Below, one piece after another: positions 6,872 through 10,372 of a stretch of DNA of 10,372 nt. The translations under genes and the position numbers were made by a program. Origin of the DNA: Bacteroidales bacterium (GTDB taxonomy: Bacteria > Bacteroidota > Bacteroidia > Bacteroidales > WCHB1-69); assembly GCA_028684405.1 (NCBI GenBank), contig JAQUGA010000080.1, forward strand, positions 1 to 10,372. The letters run 5' to 3'. The notes under the pieces were generated by a model. The model made no database searches and had not been told where the DNA came from. It saw nothing but the letters and a program-made list of their open reading frames with translations. Position 1 is the stretch's first letter, and each line of letters opens with the position of its first letter.

Positions 6872-9800
6872 TTAATCAAAAGTAACATTCAAACACAAAC
6901 CTTTTAGTTCGTGAACGAGTACATTGAATGATTCCGGAATTCCGGGAATTGGCATATTGTCGCCTTTAACAATGGCTTCGTATGCTTTGGCTCTTCCAAT
7001 AACATCGTCTGATTTAACGGTAAGTATTTCCTGAAGGATATTTGCAGCTCCAAATGCTTCGAGTGCCCAAACCTCCATCTCTCCAAAACGTTGACCCCCA
7101 AATTGTGCTTTCCCGCCCAATGGTTGTTGAGTAATCAGAGAATAAGGTCCAATGGAACGTGCGTGCATTTTGTCGTCCACCATATGGTGAAGTTTCAGCA
7201 TATATATGTATCCTACAGTAATGTCTTGATCAAACTTTTCTCCGGTTCCACCGTCGTAAAGCGTGGTTTTGCCATTTACTGGCACATTTGCTTTTCGCAT
7301 AAGTTCATTAATCTCCTCGCTGTTGGCACCATCAAAGATTGGTGTAGAGAATTTCATTCCCAAACGATGACCAGCCCATCCTAAAATCGTTTCGTAAATT
7401 TGCCCCAAGTTCATACGAGAAGGTACACCTAGAGGGTTTAATACGATGTCGACAGGAGTTCCGTCTTCCAAAAATGGCATGTCTTCTTCCCGAACAATTT
7501 TAGCAACAATACCTTTGTTGCCATGACGTCCAGCCATTTTATCACCAATTTTTAGTTTTCTTTTTTGTGCAACATATACTTTTGCCATTTGAACAATACC
7601 GCTTGGAAGTTCGTCTCCAATGGAAGTCACAAATTTTTCACGCTGTTGACGACCTTGAATTTCACGGTTTTTTACATTGTAATTGTTCAATAAGCGGTAT
7701 ACCAAATCATTGGTTTCGTCGTCATTTGTCCAATGAAGTGGACTAATGACGCTATAGTCAATAGAGGTAAGTATTTTTTGAGTGAATTTGGTTCCTTTCG
7801 CTACGATTATTTCTTTGAAGATTGAATTGACACCACCTGAAGTTTTGTTTTCAAGTAAAGTATATAATTTTTTCACCAAAGTTTCTTTCAAAGCAATAAA
7901 CTCTTTGTTGAATCTTGTTTCAATCTCTTTTGTAATATCTTGAGTTTTTGCTTTCGGTTTTTTCTCTTTCATATTTCGAGAGAAAAGTTTTTTGTCGATT
8001 ACAACACCTCTCATAGAAGGATGAGCTTTTAATGAAGCATCTTTAACGTCTCCTGCTTTATCTCCAAAAATAGCTCTTAATAGTTTTTCTTCAGGAGTTG
8101 GATATGATTCCCCTTTTGGGGTGATTTTCCCAATTAAAATATCGCCTTCATTTACCTCTGCTCCAATTCTTATTAAACCGTTTTCATCCAAGTCTTTGGT
8201 GGCTTCGGCACTCACGTTTGGAATATCATTGGTAAGTTCTTCAATACCACGTTTGGTATCTCGAACCTCAAGTGTAAACTCTTCAATATAGATAGAAGTG
8301 AAAATATCTTCTTTTACAATTTTCTCAGAAATTACAATGGCATCCTCAAAGTTGTATCCTTTCCAAGGCATGAAAGCAACCATAAGATTACGTCCCAATG
8401 CCAATTCGCCATTTTGCGTAGCATATCCTTCGCACAATACTTGACCTTTGGTAACTTTATCACCCTTACGAACAATAGGGCGGAGGTTGATGCAAGTACT
8501 TTGGTTTGTACGACAGAATTTGGTAAGAGTGTAAGTAACAACCTCATCATCGAAGCTAATTAAAGATTCTTTTTCAGTTCTGTCAGATTTAATTTTAATG
8601 GTATTTGCATCTACATATATTACTGTACCCGAATTTTCAGCATTAATCAAAACTCTGGAATCTTCGGCTACTTTTCTTTCTAAACCCGTTCCAACAATTG
8701 GAGACTCAGGCTCTAAAAGAGGAACTGCTTGACGCATCATGTTAGATCCCATCAATGCACGGTTGGCATCATCGTGTTCCAAAAATGGAATCAAAGAAGC
8801 AGCAATCGAAGCAATTTGATTGGGTGCAACGTCAATCATATCCACTTCATTTGGTGATACAATTGGATAATCGGCCAACTGTCGAGCCTTGATACGGTCC
8901 TGAACAATTACAGAATTACCATCCACTTCGGTGTCAGATTGAGCAATTGTTTTGTGTTCTTCTTCTTCAGCACTTAAATAGATAAATTTGTTTTTATCTA
9001 CTTTACCATTACTTACTTTGTAATATGGAGTTTCGATAAAACCTAAACTATTAATCTTGGCAAATACGCAAAGTGAAGAGATAAGTCCAATATTGGGGCC
9101 TTCTGGAGTTTCAATAGTACACAAACGTCCATAATGAGTATAGTGAACGTCACGAACTTCAAAACCGGCTCTTTCGCGAGACAAACCACCAGGTCCTAGT
9201 GCAGAAATACGGCGTTTGTGAGTAACCTCTGATAATGGATTGGTTTGATCCATAAACTGAGACAACTGATTTGTGCCGAAAAATGAATTAATAACCGATG
9301 ATAATGTTTTGGCATTTACCAAGTCAGTAGGGGTGAAAACTTCATTGTCGCGAACGTTCATACGCTCACGAATGGTTCTTGCCATTCTGGCCAAACCCAC
9401 TCCAAATTGAGAATACAATTGTTCACCAACTGTTCTAACTCTACGGTTGCTTAAGTGGTCGATGTCGTCCACTTCCGTTTTAGCATTAATTAAATCGATT
9501 AAATGTTTTATGATGGAAACAATATCTTCACGCGTCAAAACTCTCGTTTCATGTGAAGTATTGAGATTCAGTTTTTTATTGATTCTGTAGCGTCCAACTT
9601 CACCTAAGTCGTAGCGTTTTTCTGAGAAAAACAATCTGTCCAATACGCCACGGGCAGTTTCTTCGTCTGGTGGAGCTGTATTTCTAAGTTGGAAGTATAG
9701 ATATTCAATGGCTTGTTTTTCAGAGTTTGTCGGGTCTTTTTGAAGGGTGTTGAAAATGATAGAGTAATCGGTGCTACTCTCCTCATCTTTATGGATTAAA

Positions 9801-10372
9801 ATTGTTTTAATATTGGCATCCATGAATAAATCGATGTGCTCAGGTTCTATAACTGATTCTCTATCAACGATTACTTCTGTACGTTCAATGGAAACAACTT
9901 CACCGGTTTCCTCATCTACGAAGTCTTCCAGCCATGATCGAACAACTCTTGCGGCTAGTCTTTTTCCGACAACTTTTTTCAAACCTGCTTTTGTAACTTT
10001 AATTTCTTGTGCCATATCGAAAATTTGCAATATATCGCGGTCTGTTTCAAAACCGATGGCACGAAGAAGTGTAGTTACAGGCAATTTCTTTTTTCTGTCG
10101 ATGTAAGCATACATCACATTATTGATATCCGTTGTAAATTCGATCCAAGATCCTTTAAACGGAATGATTCGAGCTGAAAATAATTTTGACCCGTTGGCAT
10201 GATATGATGTTCCGAAGAATACACCAGGAGAGCGGTGCAATTGTGAAACGATAACACGTTCAGCACCATTTATGATAAATGAGCTTTGTGGAGTCATATA
10301 AGGGATCATTCCCAAATAAACATCCTGAACGATGGTTTCAAAATCTTCATGTTCTTCGTCGGTACAGTATAG
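6872..10372 (-). CDS. rpoB: DNA-directed RNA polymerase subunit beta, partial (5' end beyond right edge)
   Basis: These 1166 codons of the beta subunit run from the right edge to a TAA at 6872-6874. The first visible residues (LYCTDEEHEDFETIVQDVYLG) align near residue 100 of E. coli beta, so roughly the first 100 residues are missing. A TTG codon at 10313-10315 lies inside the conserved VYLGMIPYMT stretch and is not the true start. Conserved parts in order: INGAERVIVSQLHRSPGVFF; the rifampicin-binding cluster (9182-9277); ETPEGPNIGL; the flap region; an insertion rich in Lys and Glu at about 7600-7975, in the place of the SI2 insertion of E. coli; then GDKMAGRHGNKG, carrying the two active-site lysines (codons 7538-7540 and 7514-7516); the C-terminal clamp-contacting part; and the end ELKGLCLNVTFD. 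The gene is the first of the rpoB-rpoC-DUF3467 unit visible here; ribosomal protein genes rplJ and rplL commonly precede it, outside the window. Confidence 0.99.
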   Translation of the reverse strand, partial: LYCTDEEHEDFETIVQDVYLGMIPYMTPQSSFIINGAERVIVSQLHRSPGVFFGTSYHANGSKLFSARIIPFKGSWIEFTTDINNVMYAYIDRKKKLPVTTLLRAIGFETDRDILQIFDMAQEIKVTKAGLKKVVGKRLAARVVRSWLEDFVDEETGEVVSIERTEVIVDRESVIEPEHIDLFMDANIKTILIHKDEESSTDYSIIFNTLQKDPTNSEKQAIEYLYFQLRNTAPPDEETARGVLDRLFFSEKRYDLGEVGRYRINKKLNLNTSHETRVLTREDIVSIIKHLIDLINAKTEVDDIDHLSNRRVRTVGEQLYSQFGVGLARMARTIRERMNVRDNEVFTPTDLVNAKTLSSVINSFFGTNQLSQFMDQTNPLSEVTHKRRISALGPGGLSRERAGFEVRDVHYTHYGRLCTIETPEGPNIGLISSLCVFAKINSLGFIETPYYKVSNGKVDKNKFIYLSAEEEEHKTIAQSDTEVDGNSVIVQDRIKARQLADYPIVSPNEVDMIDVAPNQIASIAASLIPFLEHDDANRALMGSNMMRQAVPLLEPESPIVGTGLERKVAEDSRVLINAENSGTVIYVDANTIKIKSDRTEKESLISFDDEVVTYTLTKFCRTNQSTCINLRPIVRKGDKVTKGQVLCEGYATQNGELALGRNLMVAFMPWKGYNFEDAIVISEKIVKEDIFTSIYIEEFTLEVRDTKRGIEELTNDIPNVSAEATKDLDENGLIRIGAEVNEGDILIGKITPKGESYPTPEEKLLRAIFGDKAGDVKDASLKAHPSMRGVVIDKKLFSRNMKEKKPKAKTQDITKEIETRFNKEFIALKETLVKKLYTLLENKTSGGVNSIFKEIIVAKGTKFTQKILTSIDYSVISPLHWTNDDETNDLVYRLLNNYNVKNREIQGRQQREKFVTSIGDELPSGIVQMAKVYVAQKRKLKIGDKMAGRHGNKGIVAKIVREEDMPFLEDGTPVDIVLNPLGVPSRMNLGQIYETILGWAGHRLGMKFSTPIFDGANSEEINELMRKANVPVNGKTTLYDGGTGEKFDQDITVGYIYMLKLHHMVDDKMHARSIGPYSLITQQPLGGKAQFGGQRFGEMEVWALEAFGAANILQEILTVKSDDVIGRAKAYEAIVKGDNMPIPGIPESFNVLVHELKGLCLNVTFD
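9182..9277 (-). other. rpoB: Rifampicin-binding cluster I of rpoB
   Basis: The encoded stretch begins GTNQLSQFMDQTNPLSEVTH and continues KRRISALGPGGL. Residues at the main resistance positions of E. coli numbering are the sensitive ones: Q513, D516, H526, R529, S531 and L533. Differences from E. coli (S508T, S509N, N518T, I524V) are conservative or at minor sites and are probably lineage typical. The sequence gives no sign of rifampicin resistance here. Confidence 0.85.

Noticed and set aside
6904..10106. Short open frames on both strands within rpoB
   Set aside because: They are shadows of the rpoB reading frame, with no independent support.
10313..10315. TTG as start codon of rpoB
   Set aside because: The frame stays open to the right edge and the upstream residues (EDFETIVQDVY) match the beta subunit family, so the true start lies outside the window.

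Overview
The window looks like a chromosomal segment from a member of the Bacteroidota. Four things point there: RpoB and RpoC have the lineage's typical insertions; a DUF3467 gene directly follows rpoC; three small lipoproteins have Bacteroidota-style signal peptides; and the promoter-like sites match TAnnTTTG rather than the sigma-70 TATAAT box. Start codons lie in A/T-rich leaders without Shine-Dalgarno sequences, also as expected for this phylum. Genus cannot be read from the sequence.

Right part (2173-10372), all on the minus strand and transcribed from right to left: the 3' nine-tenths of rpoB (cut by the right edge), then complete rpoC, then a 105-codon DUF3467 gene, ending in an intrinsic terminator. 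RpoB and RpoC are the two large subunits that form the RNA polymerase active centre, and every catalytic and zinc-binding residue checked is present. An unusually good hairpin followed by a U-run lies in the short rpoB-rpoC gap and may act as an attenuator or RNA processing site.

Left part (1-2053): an accessory cluster of small lipoprotein genes. One, on the plus strand, encodes an Ala/Glu-rich helical lipoprotein with its own promoter-like box and terminator; it converges on the rpoBC operon. Two minus-strand genes encode homologous Ig-like (DUF5011-type) lipoproteins in tandem, the second cut by the left edge. Each has its own candidate promoter, and a perfect palindromic terminator separates them.

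I see no mobile element, CRISPR array, tRNA, rRNA or convincing new system. This is mostly a housekeeping region; the points of interest are the rpoB-rpoC hairpin, the uncharacterised DUF3467 partner and the duplicated lipoproteins.
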